DNA from: Myxococcales bacterium
Lineage (GTDB): Bacteria > Myxococcota_A > Polyangia > Polyangiales > Houyiibacteriaceae
Assembly (NCBI GenBank): GCA_029863605.1
Contig: JAOTVB010000004.1
Span: 62,001-126,000, forward strand
Reading direction: 5' to 3'
Length of the DNA: 64,000 nucleotides
Positions 28,459 to 37,640 of this stretch are shown here, one piece after another. A program made the translations under genes and the position numbers. The notes below the pieces were generated by a model, which did not search any database, had not been told where the DNA came from, and saw only the letters and a program-made list of their open reading frames with translations. Numbering within the stretch: the first letter of the stretch is position 1; each line of letters begins with the position of its first letter.

Positions 28459-29835
28459 ATGACCGCCAGCGCCTTGAATTTTCGGGTGATTGTCTGCGCC
28501 GCGCTGGGCATCGCCTTGGTTGCGTGCGGGAACGCCAGCAGTGAGGGCGCGGCCGGGGCAGGGGGTGGGGCTGGCGGCACAGGTGGCGGCGTCGAGCCGC
28601 CATTGGTCACGTCCGGCTATGTGGCTTCGGCGTTCGGGTTTTTCTATCCGGGCGGTCTCGAAAGCGAGGTTCCGGGCTTCGATCTCGACCAGCGCGTGTC
28701 GAGTGCCGAGTCACCGGCCCCAAACGACTGTGCGCACGATGACTTCACGGGGCCCGGCGGCGAGCAAGGCATCGACTACAATTTCCTCCGCATCATTTTC
28801 GACGAGGAGCAGAAAGAAGACGGAGAGTACGTGTTCGGCGGGTTCCGCGAGGGTCAGATCGTCGACGGGGTGATCAACGGCGCGGTCAAAAACGGCTCGA
28901 TGACGGTGCTTCTCGACGTTCAAGGCATCGACGATCCGCAGAACGACGACGAGGTGACTGTCCAGGTTTTTGGAAGCGAGGACTCGCCGATGAAGGGCAC
29001 CGATGACGAGGTGCTCCCGTTTGCAACCCTCAGCGTCCACCCGAACCCAAGGTTCCACACCGAAGCGGTAGCCGGGTCTATCGTCGATGGAGTGCTCACC
29101 GCCGGGCCTTTCGACCTGATTTTTCCGATCAACATTCAGATCGTCAACGACGAGTTCGTCATCCATGACAGTTGGCTTCGGATCGAGCTAGGCAATGACA
29201 CTTTCCAAGGGCTCATTGCGGGCTTTTGGGACGTGAGCAACATCCGCGACATCATCGGCAAGCCAACGACCGACAACGGAAACGCGGCCAACTTCACCAT
29301 CGAGCAGTTCGAAACGGCGATGGCGTTGCACGCTGACGGCGACTACGACCCGAACGCAGGCCTTTGCACGTCCTTCACGACGATGTTCACTTTTGGCGGG
29401 GTTCAGGCATTCATCGCGCATGAAGGCGGAGACCTTGGCGGAGGCGGCTCGGGTGGCTCGGGCGGGCCGATCTCTACCCCGACCGATCAGTGCCTCGGTG
29501 CTGCGGACCAGGCCGTCCTCGAGGAGATCGGCGGGATCGGGGTCGTTGGCTCGTTGGCCGCCGAATGCCCGTTCAGCTCGTGCGGCGGCGAGGTCACCGA
29601 CGTGCTGACCTCAGGCGGCAGCGAACAGGCGCGAAACGCGCTCGGGGACTGCATCGCGCAATGCATCTCCGACGAGACGGGGTTGTCGCGCATGTGCACC
29701 GATTGCTACGGATCGATCGCGGCCTGCTCGACTTCGTTTTGCCTGCAGCCCTGTGCGGCGGACCCCGGCTCCGCCGAGTGCGCGCAGTGCTCGCTCGAAA
29801 ACTGTCCTAGTCTCGACGATTGCACGGGCCTATGA
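28459..29835 (+). CDS. Lipoprotein, Gly-rich linker and Cys-rich tail
   Basis: A 458-residue lipoprotein with lipobox LVAC (Cys23) and a Gly/Ala-rich linker. The central domain (about residues 55-320) is beta-rich and acidic (DEEQKEDGEYVFGGFREGQI, FDLIFPINIQIVNDEF), followed by a second Gly/Ser linker GGGGSGGSGG and a C-terminal Cys-rich segment (CIAQCISDETGLSRMCTDC, CAADPGSAECAQC). There is no CxxCH. No family was recognised. The SDR gene follows 13 bp downstream. Confidence 0.7.
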   Translation: MTASALNFRVIVCAALGIALVACGNASSEGAAGAGGGAGGTGGGVEPPLVTSGYVASAFGFFYPGGLESEVPGFDLDQRVSSAESPAPNDCAHDDFTGPGGEQGIDYNFLRIIFDEEQKEDGEYVFGGFREGQIVDGVINGAVKNGSMTVLLDVQGIDDPQNDDEVTVQVFGSEDSPMKGTDDEVLPFATLSVHPNPRFHTEAVAGSIVDGVLTAGPFDLIFPINIQIVNDEFVIHDSWLRIELGNDTFQGLIAGFWDVSNIRDIIGKPTTDNGNAANFTIEQFETAMALHADGDYDPNAGLCTSFTTMFTFGGVQAFIAHEGGDLGGGGSGGSGGPISTPTDQCLGAADQAVLEEIGGIGVVGSLAAECPFSSCGGEVTDVLTSGGSEQARNALGDCIAQCISDETGLSRMCTDCYGSIAACSTSFCLQPCAADPGSAECAQCSLENCPSLDDCTGL

Positions 29836-29848
29836 AAGGAGCTCCACC

Positions 29849-30772
29849 ATGTCTCTCTTGTCTCTTTTCAAAGGAAAAGGTCCCAACGGGTTTGGCTACG
29901 GCAGCACCGCTGAAGAGGTGACCGAGGGGATCGACCTCAGCGGTCGAACGATGTTGCTCACCGGCTGCAACTCGGGGATCGGTCTCGAGACCCTTCGCGT
30001 GTTGACCAAACGGGGTGCGCACGTGATCGCGGCGGCGCGCACGGTGGAGAAGGCGCGGGCAGCGGGTGATCAAGTAGGTGGAGGGATCACGGCCGTGGCT
30101 TGCGATCTGGCCGAGCCGGCAACGGTCCTCGACTGCGTCCAGCAAGTGAAAGCAACCGGGCGACCGCTCGATGCAATCATCTGCAACGCTGGCATCATGG
30201 CGCTGCCCAAGCTGAAACAGAAATACGGCTACGAGTTGCAGTTCTTCACGAATCACATCGGCCACTTCATGCTGGTGACCTCGCTGGTCGACAACCTGGC
30301 GAACAACGGCCGCGTGGTGATCGTGAGCAGCGAGGCACACCATCAGGCGCCAGCGGAAGGCATTCAGTTCGACAATCTTTCAGGCGAGCGCGGCTACACG
30401 CCGTTCGGCAGCTACGGACAGTCGAAGCTGGCGAACCTTCTCTTTGCCAATCAACTCGCGAAACGACTCGTGGGGACGGGTAAGACCGCCAACAGTCTGC
30501 ACCCTGGGGTGATTCACACGAATCTCACCCGAAACATGAATCCAATCGTCGAGGTAGCGATGGGAATCGGAGCCGCGCTCGTCTTGAAGAGCATTCCGGA
30601 GGGGGCTGCTACCCAGTGTTACGCCGCGACACATCCGGGCATGCAAGGCGTCTCTGGTAAATACCTCGCGGACTGCAACGAATCGCGTCCCGGCCGTCAT
30701 GGGCGCGACCCCGCGATGGCAGAAAAGCTGTGGGAAGTGTCGGAGCGTATCGTCGCTGAAGTCACGGCTTGA
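29849..30772 (+). CDS. Short-chain dehydrogenase (retinol dehydrogenase/WW-oxidoreductase type)
   Basis: A 307-residue SDR of the atypical long form. The cofactor motif TGCNSGIG is at residues 38-45, ICNAGIM later, and the catalytic pair YGQSK near 190. The preceding leader FKGKGPNGFGYGSTAEEV and the closing LWEVSERIVAE match the retinol dehydrogenase-like / oxidoreductase group that acts on bulky alcohols. Start at ATG 29849 with AAAGGAG 8 bp upstream. It is followed by an aldehyde dehydrogenase after 72 bp, a sensible pair for oxidising a primary alcohol to an acid. Confidence 0.93.
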   Translation: MSLLSLFKGKGPNGFGYGSTAEEVTEGIDLSGRTMLLTGCNSGIGLETLRVLTKRGAHVIAAARTVEKARAAGDQVGGGITAVACDLAEPATVLDCVQQVKATGRPLDAIICNAGIMALPKLKQKYGYELQFFTNHIGHFMLVTSLVDNLANNGRVVIVSSEAHHQAPAEGIQFDNLSGERGYTPFGSYGQSKLANLLFANQLAKRLVGTGKTANSLHPGVIHTNLTRNMNPIVEVAMGIGAALVLKSIPEGAATQCYAATHPGMQGVSGKYLADCNESRPGRHGRDPAMAEKLWEVSERIVAEVTA

Positions 30773-30844
30773 CAATGCAAAGCACGGCCAATCATGCTCC
30801 TCGCAGTAACGGCGGATAGACGTCCGCCCGAGGAAGGTATCCCG

Positions 30845-32335
30845 ATGTCCCAGCCTACCGCGCAAGTCATCCCAGAGGCCTCCACCAATGGCTCTTCGCA
30901 ACCCTCAACGCGCCTAGCGGCCACCGCCGACGCAAGCGCTGCAGAGATCGAGCGTATCTTCAATCTTCAGCAGGCGCATCAATTCACGGTGGCGAAAACC
31001 AACGCGAGGGAGCGCAAGGAAAAGCTCAAGAAGCTTCACAAGGCCGTGCTGGCTCGCAGGCAAGACATCCGAGATGCGATGTATGCGGACTTTCGTAAGC
31101 ACCCTTCCGAGGTGGACCTGACTGAAATCTATTACGTGACGAGCGAGATCAAGCATGCGGTTCGCCATCTTTCGAAGTGGATGCGACCTCATCGCGTGAA
31201 GACCCCGATCGCGCTTCTCGGTTCGAGCTCGCACATTCACTACGAGCCGAAGGGCGTGGTGTTGATCATTTCACCTTGGAATTTCCCCGTGAACCTCACT
31301 TTCGGCCCGCTGGTCGCTGCGATCGCGGCTGGCAACTGCGTGATGATCAAGCCCTCCGAGAACACCCCACACACCTCGGCCGTGATGAAGAGCATCATCG
31401 ACGATCTCTTTGACGAGAGCGAAGTGGCGGTGGTCGAGGGCGGTATCGCGACGTCTCAGGCCGTCCTCGCGCTGCCGTTCAACCACATCTTCTTCACCGG
31501 GGCGCCCTCGATCGGCAAAGTCGTCATGGAAGCCGCCGCGAAGCACTTGGCCTCAGTGACCCTCGAGCTCGGGGGTAAGTCGCCGACCATCGTCGACGAG
31601 ACCGCCAACGTGAACGCAGCCGCCAAGCGCATCGCCTGGGCGAAGTTCACCAACAACGGGCAGATTTGCATCGCGCCAGACTATCTGTTCGTGCACGAGA
31701 GCAAGAAGGACGAGTTCCTCAACAAGTTTCGGGACAACATCGAGGCGTTCTACGGGGAAGAGGCACAACAGTCCGATTCATACGCGCGCATCGTCAACAA
31801 CCGACACTTCCAGCGGCTTTCGGGGTACCTAGACGACGCCAAGGCAAGAGGTGCGACGGTGGTTTATGGTGGCCGTACCGAAGGCAGTGAGGACTACATC
31901 GCGCCGACCGTCCTGACCGATGTCGATCCCAACTCCGACATCATGACTGAGGAGATCTTCGGTCCCGTCCTGCCGGTGAGCACGTTCAAATCGCTCGATG
32001 AGCCGATCGCGATGATCAACTCGAAGGAAAAGCCGCTCGCGCTCTACATCTACAGCAAGAGCAAGCAGAACATCGGACGCATCATTCAGAACACGCGAGC
32101 TGGCGGCACCGCCATCAATCACAGCGCGGTGCATTACTTCAACCACAACTTGCCATTTGGCGGGTCGAACAACAGCGGCATCGGCAAGGGTCATGGTTTC
32201 TTCGGGTTCGAGGCATTTTCGAATGCGCGTGGCGTCTTCAAACAGGTTTCGCCCTTCAGTGCGATCGACCTGATGAGTGCGCCCTACAACAAGCTCAAGC
32301 AGACCCTCATCGACCTCAGCATCAAGTTCTTCTGA
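30845..32335 (+). CDS. Aldehyde dehydrogenase (class 3 / fatty aldehyde type)
   Basis: A 496-residue ALDH. NAD-binding and catalytic landmarks are SPWNFPVNLTFGPLVAAI at 143-160, Lys169 in CVMIKPSE, FTGAPSIGK at 217-225, the general base Glu241 in LELGGKSP and the nucleophile Cys275 in NNGQICIAPDY. PFGGSNNSGIGKGHG near the end is typical of the class 3 subfamily that oxidises long-chain aldehydes. There are about 30 extra residues at the N-terminus, and the C-terminal segment is hydrophobic. The ATG at 30845 has AGGAAGG upstream. Co-directional with the SDR before and TfoX-like gene after. Confidence 0.95.
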   Translation: MSQPTAQVIPEASTNGSSQPSTRLAATADASAAEIERIFNLQQAHQFTVAKTNARERKEKLKKLHKAVLARRQDIRDAMYADFRKHPSEVDLTEIYYVTSEIKHAVRHLSKWMRPHRVKTPIALLGSSSHIHYEPKGVVLIISPWNFPVNLTFGPLVAAIAAGNCVMIKPSENTPHTSAVMKSIIDDLFDESEVAVVEGGIATSQAVLALPFNHIFFTGAPSIGKVVMEAAAKHLASVTLELGGKSPTIVDETANVNAAAKRIAWAKFTNNGQICIAPDYLFVHESKKDEFLNKFRDNIEAFYGEEAQQSDSYARIVNNRHFQRLSGYLDDAKARGATVVYGGRTEGSEDYIAPTVLTDVDPNSDIMTEEIFGPVLPVSTFKSLDEPIAMINSKEKPLALYIYSKSKQNIGRIIQNTRAGGTAINHSAVHYFNHNLPFGGSNNSGIGKGHGFFGFEAFSNARGVFKQVSPFSAIDLMSAPYNKLKQTLIDLSIKFF

Positions 32336-32340
32336 GCAAG

Positions 32341-32673
32341 ATGGCCTACGACGAGAAGCTTGCCGGCCGTGTCCGCGAGGTTCTCGAGCGGCGGCGTGGG
32401 GTCACCGAAAAGAAGATGTTTGGTGGCCTTTCCTTTCTGGTGAACGGGCACATGTGCTGCGGCATCGTAGGCGATGACTTGATGGTGCGCGTCGGGCCGG
32501 ACGCGTACGACGGAGCGCTCAAAAAGAAGGGCGCACGCCCGATGGATTTCACCGGGCGCGCGATGAAGGGCATGGTCTATGTGGACCGGAGCGGCTATGG
32601 TCGCGCGTCGAGCCTGAAGGCGTGGGTCGAACAGGGTTTGTCGCACGCCAGGTCTTTGCCCCCGAAGGGCTGA
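32341..32673 (+). CDS. TfoX/Sxy N-terminal domain protein
   Basis: A 110-residue protein matching the TfoX N-terminal domain: MAYDEKLAGRVREVLERRRG, KMFGGLSFLVNGHMCCGIVG and the Lys-rich loop GALKKKGARPMDFTGRAM. Such stand-alone domains are frequent in soil bacteria; in gammaproteobacteria the full-length relative controls competence genes, but that role should not be assumed here. It lies 5 bp after the ALDH gene and 21 bp before the patatin gene, probably one transcript. Confidence 0.92.
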   Translation: MAYDEKLAGRVREVLERRRGVTEKKMFGGLSFLVNGHMCCGIVGDDLMVRVGPDAYDGALKKKGARPMDFTGRAMKGMVYVDRSGYGRASSLKAWVEQGLSHARSLPPKG

Positions 32674-32694
32674 TCACCCTAAAACATCTCTGCC

Positions 32695-34443
32695 ATGACT
32701 CGAGAAGCTCCTTGCCAGTATGTTCCCGGCGGTAAGACCAAGCGCGTCCTCTACGTGGGGTCCGGGCTCGATTGTTTCGAGTCGCTCGTCTCCGACATGG
32801 AGCGTGTGCCTGGGGCTGAACGCATGCAGGCCGAGCACTATCCGGTGTTTCGGTACGGTGGAGCCGAGATCGAATGGGTGCCGGTCTGGGACACCGTTGG
32901 CGCGACCGGTGCATTGCGTTCCGCTTATGTGAACCTGTTGGTAATCGACCTTCGGTGGAGTGAAAACTTCGATGCACGTCTCGGGGAGATCCGGGGACTG
33001 TTGAAAGAGCTCGATCACAGCGAGGATGTCGAGCAGCGCTACGGCTTTCACCGCATCGTCGTGCTCATGTCCGGGCCGAACTCCGATCGCATCGACCAGC
33101 TGATCGTCGAGCTCGGTTCCGTCGGCGTTCGTCACGTGCTTCGGCAGGAGTTCTCGCCGCATGCGCCGGCATGGTCGAGCGACATCTCGTTTGCGGAGCG
33201 AGCGCTTCGTCATGCTGCCGAGCTCACTCAATCTCGCAAGATCGGCAAGACCGCGATCTGCGCTTCGGGAGGAGGCATTACCGGCATCTACTTCGAGATG
33301 GGCGTCTTCAAGTGTCTCGACGACTGTTTGATGAACTGCAGCGTCAACGATTTCGACATGCTGTTTGGGATCAGCGCGGGCGCAGTCGTCACGAGCATGC
33401 TTTCCGTGGGGTACACGATCGACGAGGTGATGGCCGCGGTTGCCGGCGTCCCAGGAGGCCGGATGCAGCCCCTCAGTTTCAGTCTCCTGAGACTCTCTCA
33501 CATCAACTATCAAGGCCTTCGCTGGCGATTGATGAGCGCCACGAAGACGGGCTTACATGCCTTCTGGGAGACGCTGCGGGGAAGAGGACGCGATACGGCC
33601 GACAGCCTGTTTCTCGAATACACCAGCCTCGTCGGAGCACCTTTTCACTCGGCCAAATTCGAATTGATGCTACGCGAGGTTCTCGGGGGGAGTGGAAGCA
33701 AGGATGACTTTCGTGCGCTTCCAGTCGAGCTCTACATCGGCGCCTCTGATCAAGATGCTCGGCATCATGTCTTGTTCGGCGCCGAGGGCTATGACCACGT
33801 TCCCATCAGTAAAGCGGTTCGCGCCTCGCTCAGCGTGAACCCTGCTTTTTCATCGGTGCCGATCGACGGGCGTTACTACGAGGATGGCGCGATCACGCGA
33901 ACGTCAAACTTTGGCGAGGCCATCAAGCGGGGTGCGACGTTGATCTTCACCATGGATCCATTCGTGCCTTACGTGTCCAAGTTTCCTGGGGTCGCGCACC
34001 GGCGAGGTGTGCTCTACAACATCGACCAGGACATTCGGACGATTTCGTTCACGAGGTTCGAGCGCGCCCGCAATGCAGTGCTGCGCGAGCATCCCGAGGT
34101 GAGTTCCTATACGTTCCTGCCCTCGAATACGCTCCGCCGGTTGCTTTCGACGAACCCCATGGACCATCGTCCATACCTCGAGATTTGGCGCGGAGCGTAT
34201 CTCTCCTCCCTCCAGCGCATCGACCAGCTTTGCCATCGACTGCGAGGCGACCTGGCCGAGCACGGCATTCAGCTCGATACGACAACCGCCGAGGTCATCG
34301 CCGACCAGCTTCGAACCGCGGCCACCCCGAAATTCGAGGACTTCTTCGTCGACCGGAAGGTCGAGATCAAAAAGCGACCGTTCATGACCCGCTCCGAGCT
34401 CGGATCGCTGCCCGAGACCGCGGAAGTCGATCGCAAGCTCTGA
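32695..34443 (+). CDS. Patatin-like phospholipase with N-terminal receiver-like domain
   Basis: A 582-residue protein. Residues 16-175 look like a Rossmann/receiver-like domain (RVLYVGSGLDCFESLVSD, VNLLVIDLRW with the Asp at the end of strand 3, HRIVVLMSG). From 186 a patatin hydrolase begins: oxyanion motif ASGGGITG at 190-197, nucleophile Ser227 in GISAGA, catalytic Asp397 in DGA. A C-terminal extension of about 170 residues is basic and lacks a known motif. Patatins hydrolyse acyl esters of phospholipids. Expected in the cytosol or at the membrane. The predicted Asp in the first domain might be phosphorylated, which would make this a regulated lipase; this part is inference. Confidence 0.88.
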   Translation: MTREAPCQYVPGGKTKRVLYVGSGLDCFESLVSDMERVPGAERMQAEHYPVFRYGGAEIEWVPVWDTVGATGALRSAYVNLLVIDLRWSENFDARLGEIRGLLKELDHSEDVEQRYGFHRIVVLMSGPNSDRIDQLIVELGSVGVRHVLRQEFSPHAPAWSSDISFAERALRHAAELTQSRKIGKTAICASGGGITGIYFEMGVFKCLDDCLMNCSVNDFDMLFGISAGAVVTSMLSVGYTIDEVMAAVAGVPGGRMQPLSFSLLRLSHINYQGLRWRLMSATKTGLHAFWETLRGRGRDTADSLFLEYTSLVGAPFHSAKFELMLREVLGGSGSKDDFRALPVELYIGASDQDARHHVLFGAEGYDHVPISKAVRASLSVNPAFSSVPIDGRYYEDGAITRTSNFGEAIKRGATLIFTMDPFVPYVSKFPGVAHRRGVLYNIDQDIRTISFTRFERARNAVLREHPEVSSYTFLPSNTLRRLLSTNPMDHRPYLEIWRGAYLSSLQRIDQLCHRLRGDLAEHGIQLDTTTAEVIADQLRTAATPKFEDFFVDRKVEIKKRPFMTRSELGSLPETAEVDRKL

Positions 34444-34968
34444 CTTTTGGCGCACTTTTTGCGCATCGGTACTCTTGGGTGGTTCTGTGTCCTGAACGCA
34501 TTGGGGCCAGCTCGAATGCGGCCTCGGTTCGAGCTTCAGCTTCCAGCAAGAAAGAGCGACTTGGTTGAACGTATTTTGGCGTTGCGTTGATCATGACGGC
34601 AGCCTTCGGATTTTTCGGTCTTGTCTGCGGTGCGACGCTATCCGGCAGGCCTGGGCGCTGAGCAGATGGACACGACGCGTACCTTGGTCGACCGCGCTTC
34701 GGGACGCCACGCTTGCAGATCGGATCTCGATCGCATCGGGTCGCTCTTCAATAACGGATTTGGTATTGAGCTTGCAGAGGTAGGTGAGCACCGAAAGCTT
34801 CTGCGCGATTTAGTGCGATGGAAGCGAAAAAACAGCGAGATCGGAAGAAGTAGCGCAGATTATTCAGCAAGCGTTTTTGAAAGTGTTTTTCATCGACAAG
34901 TCTTTGATTTTCCCTGCGAAATGTAGACACTCAGCGTTCTAATCCGTTCAAGAATAGGTGGGAACTTC
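34444..34968 (+). other. Gene-free upstream region of the cytochrome cluster
   Basis: 525 bp without a convincing gene; the two ORFs of 72 and 101 codons on the plus strand have no ribosome-binding site or recognisable motif. The last 150 bp (34815-34968) are noticeably AT-rich, with runs such as GTTTTTGAAAGTGTTTTTC, and probably hold the promoter for the decahaem gene, but I cannot assign -35 and -10 boxes with confidence. A short GCGC..GCGC repeat near 34450 may mark the end of the patatin transcript. Confidence 0.4.
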
Positions 34969-37560
34969 ATGAAAACCGATATGCCTCAGGTTGTTCGTTT
35001 AGGGTTGGCTGCGATCCTCGCATTGGGCGTGGGCGTCACCGGGTGCGGTGATGGCGACGGCGGTACGGGCGGCACCGGTGGCGGCGGTACCGGCGGAGGT
35101 GGCACCGGCGGCATGGGCGGCGGCGGCATGGGGGGCGAAGGCGGCAGTGGCGGTGTGGTTGGCGCCGTGACCGCGACCCCGCCGGGCACCACGTTCAACC
35201 CCACCATCGAGGTGACGTTGAGCACCATGAGCGGCCAGCCGATCTATTACACGACCGATTTGTCGCCCGTCCTCGATGGCGACGGCAACGTGCAGGGCAC
35301 GGAGTACACAGGGCCCATCACCATCGATGGTCAGACGACGGTCTTGAAGTTCCTCACCGGGACCGAAGGCGACTACTCCGCAGAACAGTCGGAGGGCTAT
35401 GTGTTCACTGAAACGCCAATCCGAACGGAGTGGGCCAAGAGCGGGCACGGCGACATCACAGCTGAGCCCTGGCGCCGTTTTGACGACGGCGGCGCGGTCT
35501 CGAATCGATGCGCGAAGTGCCACGGGCCCCAAGGAAACGATGACCCGCCGCCGGACGTGGGCTTGCTCGAATACCTCGCGACGGGCGAAAACACTCTTTC
35601 AGCCCCACTCCCACTCGGTATCGACTGCGTTAACTGCCACCAAACGTTCCCGACGATCTACTCAAACCTGGCGAAATTCGGCCTCCCAAATGGTGAGCTC
35701 GAGCCGGTGGTGTTCCCCTCCACCGAACAGGTTTCCCTTTATGGTCCAAGCAACATCTGCATGACCTGCCACCAGGGCCGCGAGTCCGGCAAGAGCGTGC
35801 AGGACGAGATCGACGCGGACGATGGCGTGGGGCCCTATGAGTTCACCAACATCCACTACTACGCGGCCGCTGCCTCCTTCTTCGGAAGCGAGACTGACGG
35901 TGGGTTCGAGTACGCCGGTCAGTGGTACCGGCCACGGAACACGTTCCCCTCGCACCCCGACACGTTCTCGACCTGCGTCGGCTGCCATATGACCAACGCC
36001 GAGGGCGGCGAGATGCACACGTGGATCCCGGCCGTCGACAGTTGCATCAGCTGCCACGGCGGCACGAGCTTCGAGACGCTCGGCGGCACGCCCGGTCAGA
36101 GCTACACCAACATCCAGGCCCTGCTGCCCGAGCTCTACTCCGAGATCCAGGATTACGCGGCCACTGTGATCGGCGTGCCCATCGTGTACGACGGCCGATT
36201 CTGCAACGACAATGGAGAGCCGTGCGGGCGCAGCAACAGCTATGAAGATTTCGATGCGAAGCTTCTGCCGGCCGCCTACAACTACCAGGTCGCCCTGAAG
36301 GATCCCAACGGCTTCATCCACAACGGGACCTATATCCAGCAGCTCCTCCACGACTCGATCGTGGACCTCGGCGGCACGCCCTCGGTGGCGGTGATCGGTC
36401 GCGGTGAGCTAACCATCGAGGGAACGGACATTGGCATGGTTTCGAAGACGCAGCAGTGGCAGCTCAGCGCACACGCTGCAGCGGACACCCCGCCATTCCG
36501 TGAGTGGGACAACACATATCTGCCGGACGGGTACACCCCGCGCGGCATCCAGTCACCCTCAGGCGAACCGGTACCGGGCGTCAGCAGTTGCACGAGGTGC
36601 CACAGCACCCCCGGCTTCGAGGAGTACGCCATGAGCAACCCGACGACCGTGCATTTCCCCACGACGACTGTGGACTGTTGGTCGTGTCACAACAACAACG
36701 ACCTCTTCGCCAACTCGGAGACTCGGTACGACGTTCTAGGGACCAACACGGCTCTCGCGTCGATCGTGTTCCCGTCCGGCGACGAAGCCTCGTTCGGCAA
36801 TGCCAGCAACATCTGCATGGGCTGCCACCAAGGTCAGAACTCAACCGTCCAGGTGGACGCCGCGACGCCGAATACGGTCATGCAAGCCCCGACGGACTAC
36901 GACTCCTACGACTTCATCAACATCCACTACTACGCGGCGGCGGCGACGCTCTTCGGCACCGACGTCCGGGGCGGTTACGAGTACGGCGGCAACGTGTATC
37001 GCGGACAGAACATGTTCGTGGGTCTCCACAACCCAACGCCGGATGGCCAGACGCTGGTCGACTGCATCGGCTGCCACCTGAACGGAGCCGTCGATCCCGC
37101 GGACAGGCAGAGGCACACCTTCCTGCCGCAGGTCCAGGACTGCAATCAGTGCCACAGCGGCCAGGCGTTCCAGGACTTGAGTGGATCCCCGGGCGACAAC
37201 TTCCGCGAGATCGACATCTTGAAGGAGGATCTGCTCGCGGCAATCCAGGCCTACGCCACCACCGGCAATCCCCTCACTGGGCTGCCTCAGGACTCCCCAG
37301 TTTTCTACAACGGCGACACTTACCCGTACTGGTTCAACGGGATCGAAGGCATGGACCCTGCTAGCTACCCGAACCGGTATCGGGACTTCGACTTCGACAT
37401 GCTGACCGCGGCCTACAACTTCGTGACGGCCGACAAGGATCCGGCCGGGTACATTCATAACGGCGGCTACATCCAGCAGCTCTTGTTCGACTCGATCTGC
37501 CTGATGGGTGGCACCCCGCGTGTGGTGACCGTTCCGAGTCGCCCGACGTCCTGCCCGTAG
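34969..37560 (+). CDS. Decahaem c-type cytochrome lipoprotein with duplicated five-haem module
   Basis: An 863-residue outer-surface candidate. The lipobox VTGC (Cys26) is followed by about 40 residues of Gly/Thr/Met linker. Residues 70-150 (VTATPPGTTFNPTIEVTLS, GQPIYYTTD) resemble the chitobiase C-terminal (CHB_HEX_C) beta domain. Ten CxxCH motifs follow: CAKCH, CVNCH, CMTCH, CVGCH, CISCH, then CTRCH, CWSCH, CMGCH, CIGCH, CNQCH. The second five repeat the first in order and context, each half ending in DP.GFIHNG.YIQQLL type text. This is a clear internal duplication. It begins the plus-strand cytochrome operon and is the best candidate for the cell-surface electron outlet. Confidence 0.93.
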   Translation: MKTDMPQVVRLGLAAILALGVGVTGCGDGDGGTGGTGGGGTGGGGTGGMGGGGMGGEGGSGGVVGAVTATPPGTTFNPTIEVTLSTMSGQPIYYTTDLSPVLDGDGNVQGTEYTGPITIDGQTTVLKFLTGTEGDYSAEQSEGYVFTETPIRTEWAKSGHGDITAEPWRRFDDGGAVSNRCAKCHGPQGNDDPPPDVGLLEYLATGENTLSAPLPLGIDCVNCHQTFPTIYSNLAKFGLPNGELEPVVFPSTEQVSLYGPSNICMTCHQGRESGKSVQDEIDADDGVGPYEFTNIHYYAAAASFFGSETDGGFEYAGQWYRPRNTFPSHPDTFSTCVGCHMTNAEGGEMHTWIPAVDSCISCHGGTSFETLGGTPGQSYTNIQALLPELYSEIQDYAATVIGVPIVYDGRFCNDNGEPCGRSNSYEDFDAKLLPAAYNYQVALKDPNGFIHNGTYIQQLLHDSIVDLGGTPSVAVIGRGELTIEGTDIGMVSKTQQWQLSAHAAADTPPFREWDNTYLPDGYTPRGIQSPSGEPVPGVSSCTRCHSTPGFEEYAMSNPTTVHFPTTTVDCWSCHNNNDLFANSETRYDVLGTNTALASIVFPSGDEASFGNASNICMGCHQGQNSTVQVDAATPNTVMQAPTDYDSYDFINIHYYAAAATLFGTDVRGGYEYGGNVYRGQNMFVGLHNPTPDGQTLVDCIGCHLNGAVDPADRQRHTFLPQVQDCNQCHSGQAFQDLSGSPGDNFREIDILKEDLLAAIQAYATTGNPLTGLPQDSPVFYNGDTYPYWFNGIEGMDPASYPNRYRDFDFDMLTAAYNFVTADKDPAGYIHNGGYIQQLLFDSICLMGGTPRVVTVPSRPTSCP

Positions 37561-37640
37561 CCTGTTAGCCCAGGCTGCGCGAAACAGCCAAAACAGCAAT
37601 CCGGGGCACGTCTTCGCTTGAAGGCGCGCCCCGGTTGTCT

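Noticed and set aside
34565-34926. Two ORFs upstream of the decahaem gene
   Set aside because: No motif, no ribosome-binding site, and the sequence becomes AT-rich like a promoter region.
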